DNA of 8,988 nt from Hungatella sp. UBA3402 (GCA_002358555.1 DEPC01000085.1:1-8988), one strand, 5' to 3'; counted from the stretch's first letter, positions 1 through 6,953 are shown. The notes: generated from the letters alone by a model not told the origin. Program-made: numbers and translations.

Positions 1-5
1 ATTTT

Positions 6-452
6 ATGAACCAGCGTCTTGTCCTTTTCACGAAACATCTATTAGATGGAATGTTTGGCCTGGGGGTTTTATTGACAGCTTCCATCCCTATATTTTTTTC
101 TTGGGTCGGCAAGTATTTTATTAATTTCCGCATCTACTATATTCCTTTGACAATCCTGTATATACTGTCAGGAATTTTATGTCTGATGATTCTCTGGCAG
201 CTCAGGCATATGTTTGATACGGTTTTGGCAGATGATGCCTTTGTAGATGCAAATACTATCTCCCTCCAAAAGATGGCCAGATATAGTCTTTTCATCTCTT
301 TGCTATCCGCCTTGAGGCTTCCATTTTCGCCTACACCAGCTACTGTATTTATTATGATTGTCTTTTTTATTGCCGCTTTATTCAGCATGGTCTTGAGCCA
401 GGTTTTTGCAAAAGCAGTACAATATAAAAAAGAAAACGACTTAACCATATAG
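6..452 (+). CDS. DUF2975 family membrane protein (YoaS-like)
   Basis: This is a small integral membrane protein of 148 residues with four predicted hydrophobic segments at about residues 11-33, 43-66, 92-106 and 112-136. The polar stretch before the third helix (around LADDAFVDANTISLQKM, residues 74-90) matches the pattern typical of DUF2975, a family usually about 150 residues long, so the protein is probably complete. The reading frame is open to the window edge and the ribosome binding site lies outside, so the start is not proven. The stop is 12 bases from the next start, which implies one operon with the HTH regulator downstream. DUF2975 genes commonly sit beside a YozG-type HTH gene, as in the Bacillus yoaS/yozG pair. 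By inference it may anchor or modulate that regulator; its biochemical function is unknown. Confidence 0.85.
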   Translation: MNQRLVLFTKHLLDGMFGLGVLLTASIPIFFSWVGKYFINFRIYYIPLTILYILSGILCLMILWQLRHMFDTVLADDAFVDANTISLQKMARYSLFISLLSALRLPFSPTPATVFIMIVFFIAALFSMVLSQVFAKAVQYKKENDLTI

Positions 453-464
453 AAGGAGAACTTC

Positions 465-692
465 ATGGGCATCATTATCAATTTGGACGTAGTTATGGCC
501 AAAAGAAAAATCGGTTTGACAGAACTATCCAAGCAGGTAGATATCACTATGGCAAACCTGTCCATTCTGAAAAATAACAAGGCAAAAGCCATCCGTTTTT
601 CTACTCTGGAAGCCTTATGTCATGCTTTAGATTGTCAACCTGGAGATTTGCTTTCCTTTGTGGAGGATACTGACTCCAAAGAGAAAACCTAA
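465..692 (+). CDS. Cro/C1-type HTH regulator, YozG-like (HTH_26)
   Basis: A 75-residue DNA-binding protein made almost entirely of one helix-turn-helix domain. The recognisable core is LTELSKQVDIT (residues 18-28) leading into the recognition helix beginning at MANLSILKN (29-37). The family-typical stretch IRFSTLEALCHALDCQPGDLL follows (43-63). The start is fixed by AAGGAG at 453-458, six bases upstream of ATG, just beyond the stop of the DUF2975 gene. The short form without a sensor domain is characteristic of YozG-like proteins. These are found next to DUF2975 membrane proteins and are presumed to be transcriptional regulators, probably of their own operon. No operator could be identified because the operon promoter lies outside the window. 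The fold is confident; the target and signal are unknown. Confidence 0.9.
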   Translation: MGIIINLDVVMAKRKIGLTELSKQVDITMANLSILKNNKAKAIRFSTLEALCHALDCQPGDLLSFVEDTDSKEKT

Positions 693-737
693 GAACCAGT
701 TTTTATGTAAAATAAAAATATAAGAAAGGAATTTATT

Positions 738-2309
738 ATGCAACAACAATTACACGACGAAGACACAGCTCCTTCCAGTCTTTCTAAAAATATAGAACAG
801 AGTCATGAGCTGGTAGATTCAAAATTGGAAAAAGAACAGCCGGAAACTAAGGATAATCAAAGAGCCATCCTTTTAGCTCCTATCTTGGAATCCTTCCCAT
901 TTTTTGCTGGTTTAAGCTTCCTATTTGGTGTACTATTTACTTTTTGCCTGTATAAAAACCCTTGTAGTATTACTTATCCTATATTTACTGGCATCTCCTG
1001 CCTGTTGGGTATTTTCATATGCCAAAAACTTCATATTCCTATGAAAAAAGGAAGTTGGTTTCTGCTGACTACTGCTCTGCTTGTTGGAATTTCTACCTGC
1101 CGCACTGCCGACTCATTTATCATTTTCATAAATGGAATTGCATTGCTTTTATTGGGATTTATCTTTTCTCTGCATCAATTTTATGAAGATAAAACTTGGA
1201 ATATAGGCAAATATTTAAGCTCTATTTTTTTACAGTTTATCTATGCCGTTGAATCGATTACTTTGCCTTTTAGACACCTAAAGCAATATTTAAAGACCCA
1301 AGATAACAAGAGCATCAGACAACTTCCTGTACTATTTGTAGGTTTTCTGGCAGCCCTTCCAATTTTGGCATTGCTAACTACTCTTCTTGGAGAAGCTGAT
1401 ATTATATTTCCAGACCTTATGACACATATTTTTTACGACTTCTTACAGCCTGTCACATTGTTTGACCTATGTTTTCGTACTATTTTTGGCGCTTTAGCCT
1501 TGTACTGTCTGGTCTGCAGCTGCTGTCTTCACAAAATCTCCCAAGAAAATGCAGACCGCAGAAAAGGAAACCCTCTGTTAGTTATCACAGGGCTTTCTAT
1601 GATTGCTATCATTTATATCCTATTCTGCTCGATTCAGGTTATTTATCTTTTTTTAAGACGTGGAAGCCTTCCAGAAGAATATACCTTTTCCAGCTATGCT
1701 AGACAAGGATTTTTTCAGCTTTTACTGGTGGCATTTTTAAACTTAACCATAGTACTATGTTGCCTCAAATATGTACGTCCTCAAAAGGTATTGCAAATGA
1801 TTTTAACGATAATCTGTTTTTGTACTTATATTATGATAGCTTCTGCCTGTTATCGCCTAATGATGTATGTGAGAGAATATCATCTCTCCTACTTGCGGGT
1901 TTTGGCTCTATGGTTTTTAACAGTACTTGCAATCCTTATGGCTGGGGTGACATGGCTTATCTGGCATCAGCAATTTCCTCTGTTTTCCTACAGTCTTGTA
2001 GTAGTTTCTATCTGCTATGTGGCTTTAGCTTTGGCTCGTCCAGATTCTGTTATTGCATGGGATTATGTCAATCATTTAGATAAAAATGAAGTCTCTCCAA
2101 AAGACCTCTATTACCTTAACAGTCTCAGTGCCGATGCTGCTCCTGCGTTTTCCTTTCTGTTTCATACGCAAGAAAAAGACCATGAACTATTTACCAACTT
2201 AGCCGATTATTATTATACTCAACATACCTGGTCTGAATATAGAACATTAGGAATCCGAAATTATAACTTTTCCTTTGCCCAGGCGAAGAAGCTGTTTCCA
2301 AGGCATTAG
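738..2309 (+). CDS. DUF4173/DUF4153-type polytopic membrane protein
   Basis: A 523-residue membrane protein. A hydrophilic N-terminal tail of about 43 residues is followed by roughly 11-12 hydrophobic segments between residues 45 and 434, then a soluble C-terminal tail of about 85 residues. Family signatures are the YARQGFFQLLLVAFLNL block (320-336), the later YVREYHLSYLRVLALWFL block (377-394) and the C-terminal NYNFSFAQAK (508-517), all typical of DUF4173 and the related DUF4153. AAAGGA at 725-730 supports the start. The gap to the HTH gene is 45 bases with no obvious terminator, so it is probably cotranscribed. Members often accompany DUF2975 and YozG-type genes in Firmicutes. The function is unknown; a role as membrane partner or output of the regulator is inference only. 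Confidence 0.85.
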   Translation: MQQQLHDEDTAPSSLSKNIEQSHELVDSKLEKEQPETKDNQRAILLAPILESFPFFAGLSFLFGVLFTFCLYKNPCSITYPIFTGISCLLGIFICQKLHIPMKKGSWFLLTTALLVGISTCRTADSFIIFINGIALLLLGFIFSLHQFYEDKTWNIGKYLSSIFLQFIYAVESITLPFRHLKQYLKTQDNKSIRQLPVLFVGFLAALPILALLTTLLGEADIIFPDLMTHIFYDFLQPVTLFDLCFRTIFGALALYCLVCSCCLHKISQENADRRKGNPLLVITGLSMIAIIYILFCSIQVIYLFLRRGSLPEEYTFSSYARQGFFQLLLVAFLNLTIVLCCLKYVRPQKVLQMILTIICFCTYIMIASACYRLMMYVREYHLSYLRVLALWFLTVLAILMAGVTWLIWHQQFPLFSYSLVVVSICYVALALARPDSVIAWDYVNHLDKNEVSPKDLYYLNSLSADAAPAFSFLFHTQEKDHELFTNLADYYYTQHTWSEYRTLGIRNYNFSFAQAKKLFPRH

Positions 2310-2320
2310 GGAGTAATTTC

Positions 2321-2350
2321 AGCTCAACATAATGGAGCTTTCTTTTTTCT
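2321..2350 (+). terminator. Weak intrinsic terminator after the DUF4173 gene
   Basis: AGCTC (2321-2325) and GAGCT (2335-2339) form a 5-bp stem with a 9-base loop, followed by a T-rich run to about 2350. It lies 12 bases past the stop codon. The stem is short, so efficiency is doubtful. Confidence 0.5.
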
Positions 2351-2375
2351 TAATTTTATCACAAAAGGAAAAATA

Positions 2376-2439
2376 AAAATATATCAAAAAAGGAACTGCC
2401 GCTTTAAGAATTTTGATTCATTAAAACAGCAGCTCCTTT
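2376..2439 (-). terminator. Strong intrinsic terminator of the epimerase remnant (minus strand)
   Basis: The arms at 2389-2407 and 2421-2439 pair over 19 positions. In minus-strand RNA the three imperfect positions become G-U wobbles, while in plus-strand RNA they are A-C mismatches, so the hairpin belongs to minus-strand transcription. A further 4-bp apical stem (2408-2411 with 2416-2419) may stack on it. Minus-strand RNA continues into a U-rich run from 2391 down to about 2376. It sits 16 bases past the stop of the epimerase fragment, so the terminator outlived the gene it served. Confidence 0.8.
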
Positions 2440-2454
2440 AATGTTTAAGCAGTA

Positions 2455-2706
2455 TTAGAATTCCTCCAACACCTCCTGATACATCTCTATCAGTCCTTTT
2501 CTAGGTTCCCATCCTAGCTTTCTAAGTTTTGATGCAGAAAGCCGTAATCCTGTATCTGCAGAATACCCGTATGGGTTATTTTTATCAATACTGTATACTA
2601 CCTTGATCTGTCCATTAGCTAACTGATCTGTAACCAGATAAGCCATCTCCCGAATTGACATAGTATTTTTCTCATTTATAGTACTATAAGAAGCAAAAAC
2701 GTCTTC
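2455..2706 (-). pseudogene. C-terminal remnant of an NAD-dependent epimerase/dehydratase
   Basis: The open frame codes for about 83 residues that resemble only the last quarter of extended short-chain dehydrogenases of the nucleotide-sugar epimerase/dehydratase type, which are normally about 300 residues. Typical tail features are MSIREMAYLV, then a GYSADTGLRLSASKLRKLGW block, then a final amphipathic helix with EMYQEVLEEF. The NAD-binding GxxGxxG region and the catalytic YxxxK are absent. Family-like residues (NEKNT) continue upstream of the only ATG (2661), and that ATG has no Shine-Dalgarno sequence, so it is not a real start. A TAG at 2707-2709 ends the frame, and no homologous sequence is recognisable further upstream before the rpmF terminator. 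It is therefore a 5'-deleted gene, probably left by a rearrangement. A small expressed protein is possible but unlikely. Confidence 0.7.
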
Positions 2707-2780
2707 CTATATTTCGGATAAATGGCAAGAAAAACGATGCCTTTTATCGAAACAAACACGTGTTCTAATAAGCCATATTA

Positions 2781-2817
2781 TATAAACAAAGGCTCCTGAG
2801 GAAATCCCCCAGAAGCC
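2781..2817 (-). terminator. Intrinsic terminator of the yceD-rpmF operon
   Basis: In minus-strand RNA the arms 2817-2807 and 2801-2791 form an 11-bp GC-rich stem (two G-U pairs) with a 5-base loop, followed by UUUGUUUAU. It lies about 43 bases past the rpmF stop and marks a clean end of the operon. Confidence 0.85.
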
Positions 2818-2859
2818 CTTAGTTTTGTAGCTTTTTCAGTTTTGGCAAATTTTCAACTC

Positions 2860-3042
2860 TTAATCTTCAACTTTAATGATTTCTTTCTTGTTATAAGAAC
2901 CGCAAGCCTTGCAGACTCTGTGAGGCATCATCAAAGCACCGCACTTACTGCACTTTACCAAATTCACAGGGCCCATCTTCCAGTTGGCTCTGCGCTTATC
3001 TCTTCTTGCTTTTGAAGATTTATTCTTTGGACAGATAGACAT
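2860..3042 (-). CDS. rpmF: Large-subunit ribosomal protein bL32
   Basis: A 60-residue basic protein with the canonical L32 start MSICPKNKSSKARRDKRR and a complete zinc ribbon: C31-x2-C34 and C44-x2-C47 (CSKC and CKAC). This is therefore the zinc-binding form; the zinc-independent paralogue lacks these cysteines. It is a structural component of the 50S subunit. The start is set by AGGAGG seven bases upstream, inside the last codons of yceD, which leaves a two-base gap between the genes and indicates tight coupling. In many Clostridia rpmF is followed by plsX or acpP; here a terminator follows instead. Confidence 0.98.
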   Translation of the reverse strand: MSICPKNKSSKARRDKRRANWKMGPVNLVKCSKCGALMMPHRVCKACGSYNKKEIIKVED

Positions 3043-3044
3043 GG

Positions 3045-3572
3045 TTACACCTCCTTAAACTGTTTAAAAATATCCTGGATAACAGACATTCTTGGGTCCG
3101 GCACACTGCGGTCGCAGTCGCACGTCTCATAGTTGAGATTTGCCCCACATCTATTACAGATCCCCTTGCAATCTTCATTACACAGGACTTTCATAGGTAA
3201 GTTCAGCAACAGTTCATCACGAACTAGCTGGTCAACATCCAGATTATAACCTTGTAAATATGGCTGTTCATCCAGAGCTTTAACCCTGTCTTCATCCGTC
3301 TGATTCATATCAAGCGTACATTCCAAGGTCAGAGAAAAAGGAACCCTTACAAGCTCCAGACAACGACTGCAGGGTATCATCAAAGTCAGATTCACACTTC
3401 CATTAAGAATCAGTATACGATTACCTGTATTTAAGATATGAATCCTAACTGGTTCTACATCTACGAAATCGTATATTCCATCTGGTGCTTGAAATTTTTT
3501 CATCTCAAGATATTGTGTATAATCTTTCTCTTTCCCATCTCTGGAAAACAACTCTGTCAAGTTAATCAGCAT
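3045..3572 (-). CDS. yceD: YceD / DUF177 family protein
   Basis: A 175-residue soluble protein of the DUF177 family, which is nearly always encoded just upstream of rpmF. In Escherichia coli and plants, family members are linked to 23S rRNA accumulation and large-subunit assembly. Visible features are an N-terminal half with a CxxC pair (C68, C71 in PCSRCL) and a cysteine-rich C-terminal block LCNEDCKGICNRCG (residues 130-143) followed by C151, C153 and DPR (159-161). These are the signature of the Firmicutes branch and could bind a metal. AGGAGA at 3578-3583, five bases before ATG, fixes the start. The final codons, AAG GAG GTG TAA, double as the rpmF ribosome binding site. Its exact role in Clostridia is inferred from context. 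Confidence 0.93.
   Translation of the reverse strand: MLINLTELFSRDGKEKDYTQYLEMKKFQAPDGIYDFVDVEPVRIHILNTGNRILILNGSVNLTLMIPCSRCLELVRVPFSLTLECTLDMNQTDEDRVKALDEQPYLQGYNLDVDQLVRDELLLNLPMKVLCNEDCKGICNRCGANLNYETCDCDRSVPDPRMSVIQDIFKQFKEV
3048..3056 (-). promoter_or_regulatory. rpmF Shine-Dalgarno embedded in the yceD 3' end
   Basis: Minus-strand AAGGAGGTG forms the last three sense codons of yceD (Lys-Glu-Val) and lies seven bases from the rpmF ATG. Ribosomes finishing yceD must pass over the rpmF initiation site, which suggests translational coupling. Confidence 0.85.
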
Positions 3573-3599
3573 ATCAATCTCCTAATATGCACCCTTGTC

Positions 3600-3628
3600 A
3601 TTATACATAGGTGAAAAGTATTTGTCAA
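3600..3628 (-). promoter_or_regulatory. Perfect-consensus sigma-A promoter of yceD-rpmF
   Basis: Reading the minus strand, TTGACA (3628-3623) is followed by exactly 17 bases and then TATAAT (3605-3600). Both hexamers are perfect and the spacer is optimal. Transcription should start near 3593, giving a leader of only about 20 bases before the yceD ATG. High constitutive expression fits a ribosomal-protein operon. Confidence 0.9.
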
Positions 3629-3640
3629 CCAATTCTTTCT

Positions 3641-3660
3641 AAAACTTCCATGCAAGTTTT
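3641..3660 (-). terminator. Possible weak terminator after ackA
   Basis: A perfect 7-bp inverted repeat (AAAACTT / AAGTTTT, loop of six) lies five bases past the ackA stop. It is AT-rich and ends with only four Ts in either direction. It may separate ackA from the yceD promoter, but readthrough is likely. Confidence 0.4.
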
Positions 3661-3664
3661 GATA

Positions 3665-4858
3665 TTAAACCAGCCGCAAAGTTTCTCTCGCAATCGCCAA
3701 TTCTTCATTGGTAGGAATCAGCATTACCTTTACCTTGGAATCTGCTGAAGAAATGACAGTTTTCTTGCCTCTTACATCATTAGCTTCATCATCAATCTTC
3801 ACACCCAGATAGCCCAAATATTCACAGATAGCCTTTCTGCTGACCTTATCATTTTCACCTACACCTGCAGTAAATGCAATGGCATCCACACCATTCATAG
3901 CAGCAGTATAAGCTCCAATATACTTGGCTACACGATAAATAAATGCTTCCAGTGATACCTCTGCCAGATGATTACCTTCGCCTTTTGCTTTCTCAATATC
4001 GCGGAAATCGCTGGATACTCCGCCACTCATGCCAAGAACACCAGATTTTTTATTTAAGATATTTAAGACTTCATTTACATCTTTGCCTTCTTTATTGCAG
4101 ATAAACTGTACAACGGCTGGGTCAATATCGCCACTTCTGGTTCCCATAATCAAGCCTTCCAATGGAGTTAAGCCCATACTAGTATCCACACATTTTCCAC
4201 CGATAGAGGCAGAAACACTAGCTCCATTGCCCAAATGGCAAACAATCACCTTTGCATTCTCTGGGTCCAATCCGCCAAACTTAATTGCCTCACCAGATAC
4301 AAACATATGGCTGGTTCCATGGAAACCATATCTGCGGATGCTGTATTTTTCATAATATTCATGAGGAATCGCATACAAATATGCCTTCTCTGGCATCTTC
4401 ATTCCAAAGGCAGTATCCCATACTGCTACATTGGGCTTTCCAGGCATAGCCTTTTCACAAGCCTCAATTCCCATCAGATTAGCAGGGTTATGGAGAGGTC
4501 CTAAATCAAAGCATTCACGGATTACTCTCTTGACATCTTCATTTACTACACAAGAATCGCTGTATATGGTTCCGCCATGAAGAACACGATGGCCAATCGC
4601 TGCAATCTCATCCGTATTTTCAATAACACCATGCTCTTTATCCTGTAATGCATCCATGACCATCTGAATTGCTACTGTATGGTCAGGCATAGGATTTTCC
4701 ACCTCATACTTGTCCTTTCCAGCCGGCTGATGAGTCAATTTGGAACCTTCGATGCCAATTCTCTCACATAATCCTTTTGCAATCACACTCTCATTGTCCA
4801 TATCAATCAACTGATACTTCAGAGAGGAACTTCCGCAGTTTACTACTAATATTTTCAT
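3665..4858 (-). CDS. ackA: Acetate kinase
   Basis: Cytoplasmic enzyme of 397 residues, the normal family length. It interconverts acetyl phosphate plus ADP with acetate plus ATP, giving substrate-level ATP in fermentation. It belongs to the ASKHA (acetate and sugar kinase/Hsp70/actin) fold. Visible elements are N7 in VVNCGSSSLKY (5-15), GHRVLHGG with R91, D148 in VWDTAFG, H180 in YGFHGTSH (177-184), HLGNGAS (208-214), MGTRSGDID with R241, AFTAGVGEN (328-336) and the NEE near the end (384-386). These correspond to the substrate- and nucleotide-binding residues known for acetate kinases, and none is missing. AAGGAG precedes the start. The gene lies 26 bases after pduL and is probably cotranscribed from the pduL promoter. 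Activity on propionate cannot be excluded. Confidence 0.98.
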   Translation of the reverse strand: MKILVVNCGSSSLKYQLIDMDNESVIAKGLCERIGIEGSKLTHQPAGKDKYEVENPMPDHTVAIQMVMDALQDKEHGVIENTDEIAAIGHRVLHGGTIYSDSCVVNEDVKRVIRECFDLGPLHNPANLMGIEACEKAMPGKPNVAVWDTAFGMKMPEKAYLYAIPHEYYEKYSIRRYGFHGTSHMFVSGEAIKFGGLDPENAKVIVCHLGNGASVSASIGGKCVDTSMGLTPLEGLIMGTRSGDIDPAVVQFICNKEGKDVNEVLNILNKKSGVLGMSGGVSSDFRDIEKAKGEGNHLAEVSLEAFIYRVAKYIGAYTAAMNGVDAIAFTAGVGENDKVSRKAICEYLGYLGVKIDDEANDVRGKKTVISSADSKVKVMLIPTNEELAIARETLRLV

Positions 4859-4884
4859 GTCTAATTCTTCTCCTTATGTCTATG

Positions 4885-5454
4885 TTATTTTACGATTTCG
4901 CCCTGAACGTCTCTGCCACAGCTTGCCGCATTAGATTCATCTGTGTCAATATGCATAGCAAGTGCATAGGAATCATTTACACGAACTACCACATCGCCAA
5001 ATATCAGGCTTCTTCCATCAGTATCAATCTTTACAGATACAATCTCTTTATCCTTTACTCCCAGAGCTTCTGCATCTGCCTTAGTGGCATGAATATGGCG
5101 TTTTGCTGCAATCACACCTTCTGTAATTTCGATTTCTCCATTAGGCCCTACAATTTTACAAGGAGCACTTCCAGCGATATCGCCAGACTCTCTTACTGGA
5201 GCAGCAACTCCGATAGAACGAGCATCTGTCAAGGACAGCTCAACCTGAGTCTCTTTCCTCACTGGGCCAAGAATAGAAACACCCTTTAATTCCTTTTTCG
5301 GTCCAACAATGGTAACTCTCTCTTCACAGGCATACTGGCCTGGCTGAGATAAATCTTTCTTTTTTGTCAGGATATAATCTTTACCAAATAAGATTTCCAG
5401 ATGCTCTTGAGTTACATGTACATGGCGTGCGCTGGTCTCAACAATAAATTTCAT
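4885..5454 (-). CDS. pduL: PduL-type phosphate acyltransferase (phosphotransacylase)
   Basis: A 189-residue enzyme that exchanges CoA and phosphate on short acyl groups (acetyl-CoA or propionyl-CoA to the acyl phosphate). It is unrelated in fold to the classical Pta. It shows the two PduL half-domains with zinc-ligand histidines: HVH at 11-13, near the start of the first half, and KRHIH at 118-122. Later blocks are VRVNDSYALAMHIDTDE (158-173, with H168) and family-typical LSQPGQYACEE (35-45) and LGPVRKETQVE (62-72). Unlike microcompartment PduL it starts directly at the catalytic core, with no N-terminal encapsulation peptide, so it is probably a cytosolic enzyme for acetate formation with AckA. 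AGAGGAGAG upstream supports the start. Substrate preference for acetyl over propionyl is inferred from the ackA neighbour. Confidence 0.93.
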   Translation of the reverse strand: MKFIVETSARHVHVTQEHLEILFGKDYILTKKKDLSQPGQYACEERVTIVGPKKELKGVSILGPVRKETQVELSLTDARSIGVAAPVRESGDIAGSAPCKIVGPNGEIEITEGVIAAKRHIHATKADAEALGVKDKEIVSVKIDTDGRSLIFGDVVVRVNDSYALAMHIDTDESNAASCGRDVQGEIVK

Positions 5455-5515
5455 AATGATATTCTCTCCTCTTTCACAGAATTAAATCAACAGAATTATA
5501 ATGATTCTATCTTTT

Positions 5516-5544
5516 ATTTTAGGGGTTTTGCCATATTTTTTCAA
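5516..5544 (-). promoter_or_regulatory. Sigma-A promoter of pduL-ackA
   Basis: Minus-strand TTGAAA (5544-5539), a 17-base spacer and TAAAAT (5521-5516) match the consensus at 10 of 12 positions. The predicted start near 5509 leaves a leader of about 55 bases. No clear operator or riboswitch is visible in the leader. Confidence 0.75.
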
Positions 5545-5602
5545 GTAGTGGCAGAGAAATAATTTGCATTTTTTACAAAACAATGGTTTTTTTTCAAAAG
5601 TA

Positions 5603-5611
5603 TGGTACACT
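5603..5611 (+). promoter_or_regulatory. Probable extended -10 promoter of tmcAL
   Basis: TG-G-TACACT (5603-5611) is an extended -10 element. The -35 region 17 bases upstream (around 5583-5588, ATGGTT) is poor, as is common with extended -10 promoters. The start would fall near 5618, about 28 bases before the ATG at 5646. It diverges from the pduL promoter about 60 bases away. Confidence 0.5.
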
Positions 5612-5634
5612 ATTGAGCAAGAACAGAAATGAAA

Positions 5635-5640
5635 AGAGGA
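5635..5640 (+). promoter_or_regulatory. Ribosome binding site deciding the tmcAL start
   Basis: AGAGGA lies five bases before ATG 5646. The in-frame ATG at 5583 has no purine-rich site and would place the start upstream of the probable promoter element, so 5646 is preferred. Confidence 0.8.
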
Positions 5641-5645
5641 TTTTT

Positions 5646-6953
5646 ATGGCTCGTCCAGACAACTTAAAAAATTCGCCTTTAGAACAAGTGGTAGGTATCA
5701 TAGCAGAATATAATCCTTTTCACAATGGTCATGCCTATCATATTCAAGAAGCAAAACGCCATTCCAATGCCAAATACTGTATTGTAGTTATGAGTGGAGA
5801 TTTTGTGCAGAGAGGAGGTCCTGCTATTTTTGATAAATATATTCGCACTCATATGGCATTGCTTGGAGGAGCTGACTTAGTTTTGGAAATTCCTCCTGCC
5901 TTTGCCACTTCCAGCGCCGAAGATTTTGCTGCCTGTGGAGTTGCACTTCTAGACCGCTTAGGAATTGTCACTCATCTATGCTTTGGAAGTGAATGTGGAG
6001 ACAGCAAAATTTTAAATGAGCTTGCCCAAATTTTATCTGAAGAACCCGAAGATTTTTCTCAATACTTGAAGGAATTTGTTTCTAATGGTTTTTCCTATCC
6101 CCAAGCACGGGAAATGGCTTTGTCATGTTACCTTCAGTCTCATAGTAAGTCAAAACTAACTTATCAAGTATCCCATCTCCTATCATCTCCTAATAATACC
6201 TTGGGAATAGAATACTGCAAGGCAATTTTAAAAAGAAAAAGCGCTATGGTTCCTATTACCATTTGCAGAACTGGCAATCATTATCATGATAAAGAGCTTT
6301 CCAATAATTACAGCTCAGCTACTGCAATTCGGAACGTAATTATTGATTTGAAATCAGCTCATAATCGTTCTCCTGTCTGGTCAGAAACTCTGGAAAATCA
6401 AGTTCCTTTTGCATGTCTAGAATGGCTGAGAAAGACAACACCTCTTACTGCCAATGACTTTTCTTCTCTTTTATCTTATCGACTTTTAGAACTAAGTCAT
6501 CAGGGAATTGAACTGGAAAAATTTGCCGATGTATCCTCAGAGCTTGCTAATCGAATGGAAAAGCAGCTTTTGAATTTTTCCTCCTTTGAAAATCGTATTT
6601 CTTCTTTAAAAACAAAACAATACACATATACTCGCATCAGCCGATGTTTGACTCATATTTTACTTCAAATAACTCGTGGAGACATCATTGACAGAAAAAA
6701 GATAGATTATGTATCTTATATTCGGGTTTTAGGTTTCCGAAAAGACTCTGCTTTGCTGTTAAAAGAAATAAAAAGGGCTTCCAAGCTGCCCATAATTTCA
6801 AAGACAGCCGATGCCCCATATATCCTTTCTTCTTCCTCGCTGGTACATTTCCAACAGGACTTATTTTGTTCTCATATTTATCAGACTGTGTTGGAGCAAA
6901 AGAGCCATATTATGCCTAAAAATGAATATACTCAGTCTGTAATTCTTATTTAA
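5646..6953 (+). CDS. tmcAL: tRNA(Met) cytidine acetate ligase (TmcAL, YlbM family)
   Basis: A 435-residue cytoplasmic enzyme that activates acetate with ATP to acetyl-AMP and acetylates the wobble cytidine (C34) of elongator tRNA(Met), giving ac4C and accurate AUG decoding. The N-terminal nucleotidyltransferase domain shows GIIAEYNPFHNGH (residues 17-29, with the HxGH nucleotide-binding motif), VMSGDFVQRGGPA (48-60) and the GADLVLEIPPAFATSSAEDFA block (75-95). SPNNTLGIEY (181-190) and YSSATAIR (222-229) are later family signatures. Length is close to Bacillus YlbM (about 415). It diverges from pduL-ackA, whose end product, acetate, is its substrate. The C-terminal region is less conserved but uninterrupted. 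Older annotations call the family UPF0348 or simply nucleotidyltransferase. Confidence 0.93.
   Translation: MARPDNLKNSPLEQVVGIIAEYNPFHNGHAYHIQEAKRHSNAKYCIVVMSGDFVQRGGPAIFDKYIRTHMALLGGADLVLEIPPAFATSSAEDFAACGVALLDRLGIVTHLCFGSECGDSKILNELAQILSEEPEDFSQYLKEFVSNGFSYPQAREMALSCYLQSHSKSKLTYQVSHLLSSPNNTLGIEYCKAILKRKSAMVPITICRTGNHYHDKELSNNYSSATAIRNVIIDLKSAHNRSPVWSETLENQVPFACLEWLRKTTPLTANDFSSLLSYRLLELSHQGIELEKFADVSSELANRMEKQLLNFSSFENRISSLKTKQYTYTRISRCLTHILLQITRGDIIDRKKIDYVSYIRVLGFRKDSALLLKEIKRASKLPIISKTADAPYILSSSSLVHFQQDLFCSHIYQTVLEQKSHIMPKNEYTQSVILI

Noticed and set aside
137..592. A 151-codon open frame on the minus strand opposite the DUF2975 gene
   Set aside because: It is antisense to two well-supported genes, has no ribosome binding site and resembles no known family.
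2676..2689. 14-bp perfect palindrome TTATAGTACTATAA as a possible operator
   Set aside because: It is a single AT-rich copy inside the epimerase remnant frame with no promoter or active gene beside it; a chance occurrence is likely.
4777..5289. A 170-codon plus-strand open frame across ackA and pduL
   Set aside because: It is antisense to two clear enzymes, with cysteine/serine-rich shadow composition and no initiation signal.
5583..5645. An upstream ATG extending tmcAL by 21 residues
   Set aside because: There is no Shine-Dalgarno, it overlaps the probable promoter, and the family normally starts just before the GIIAEYNPFHNGH motif; ATG 5646 has AGAGGA at five bases.
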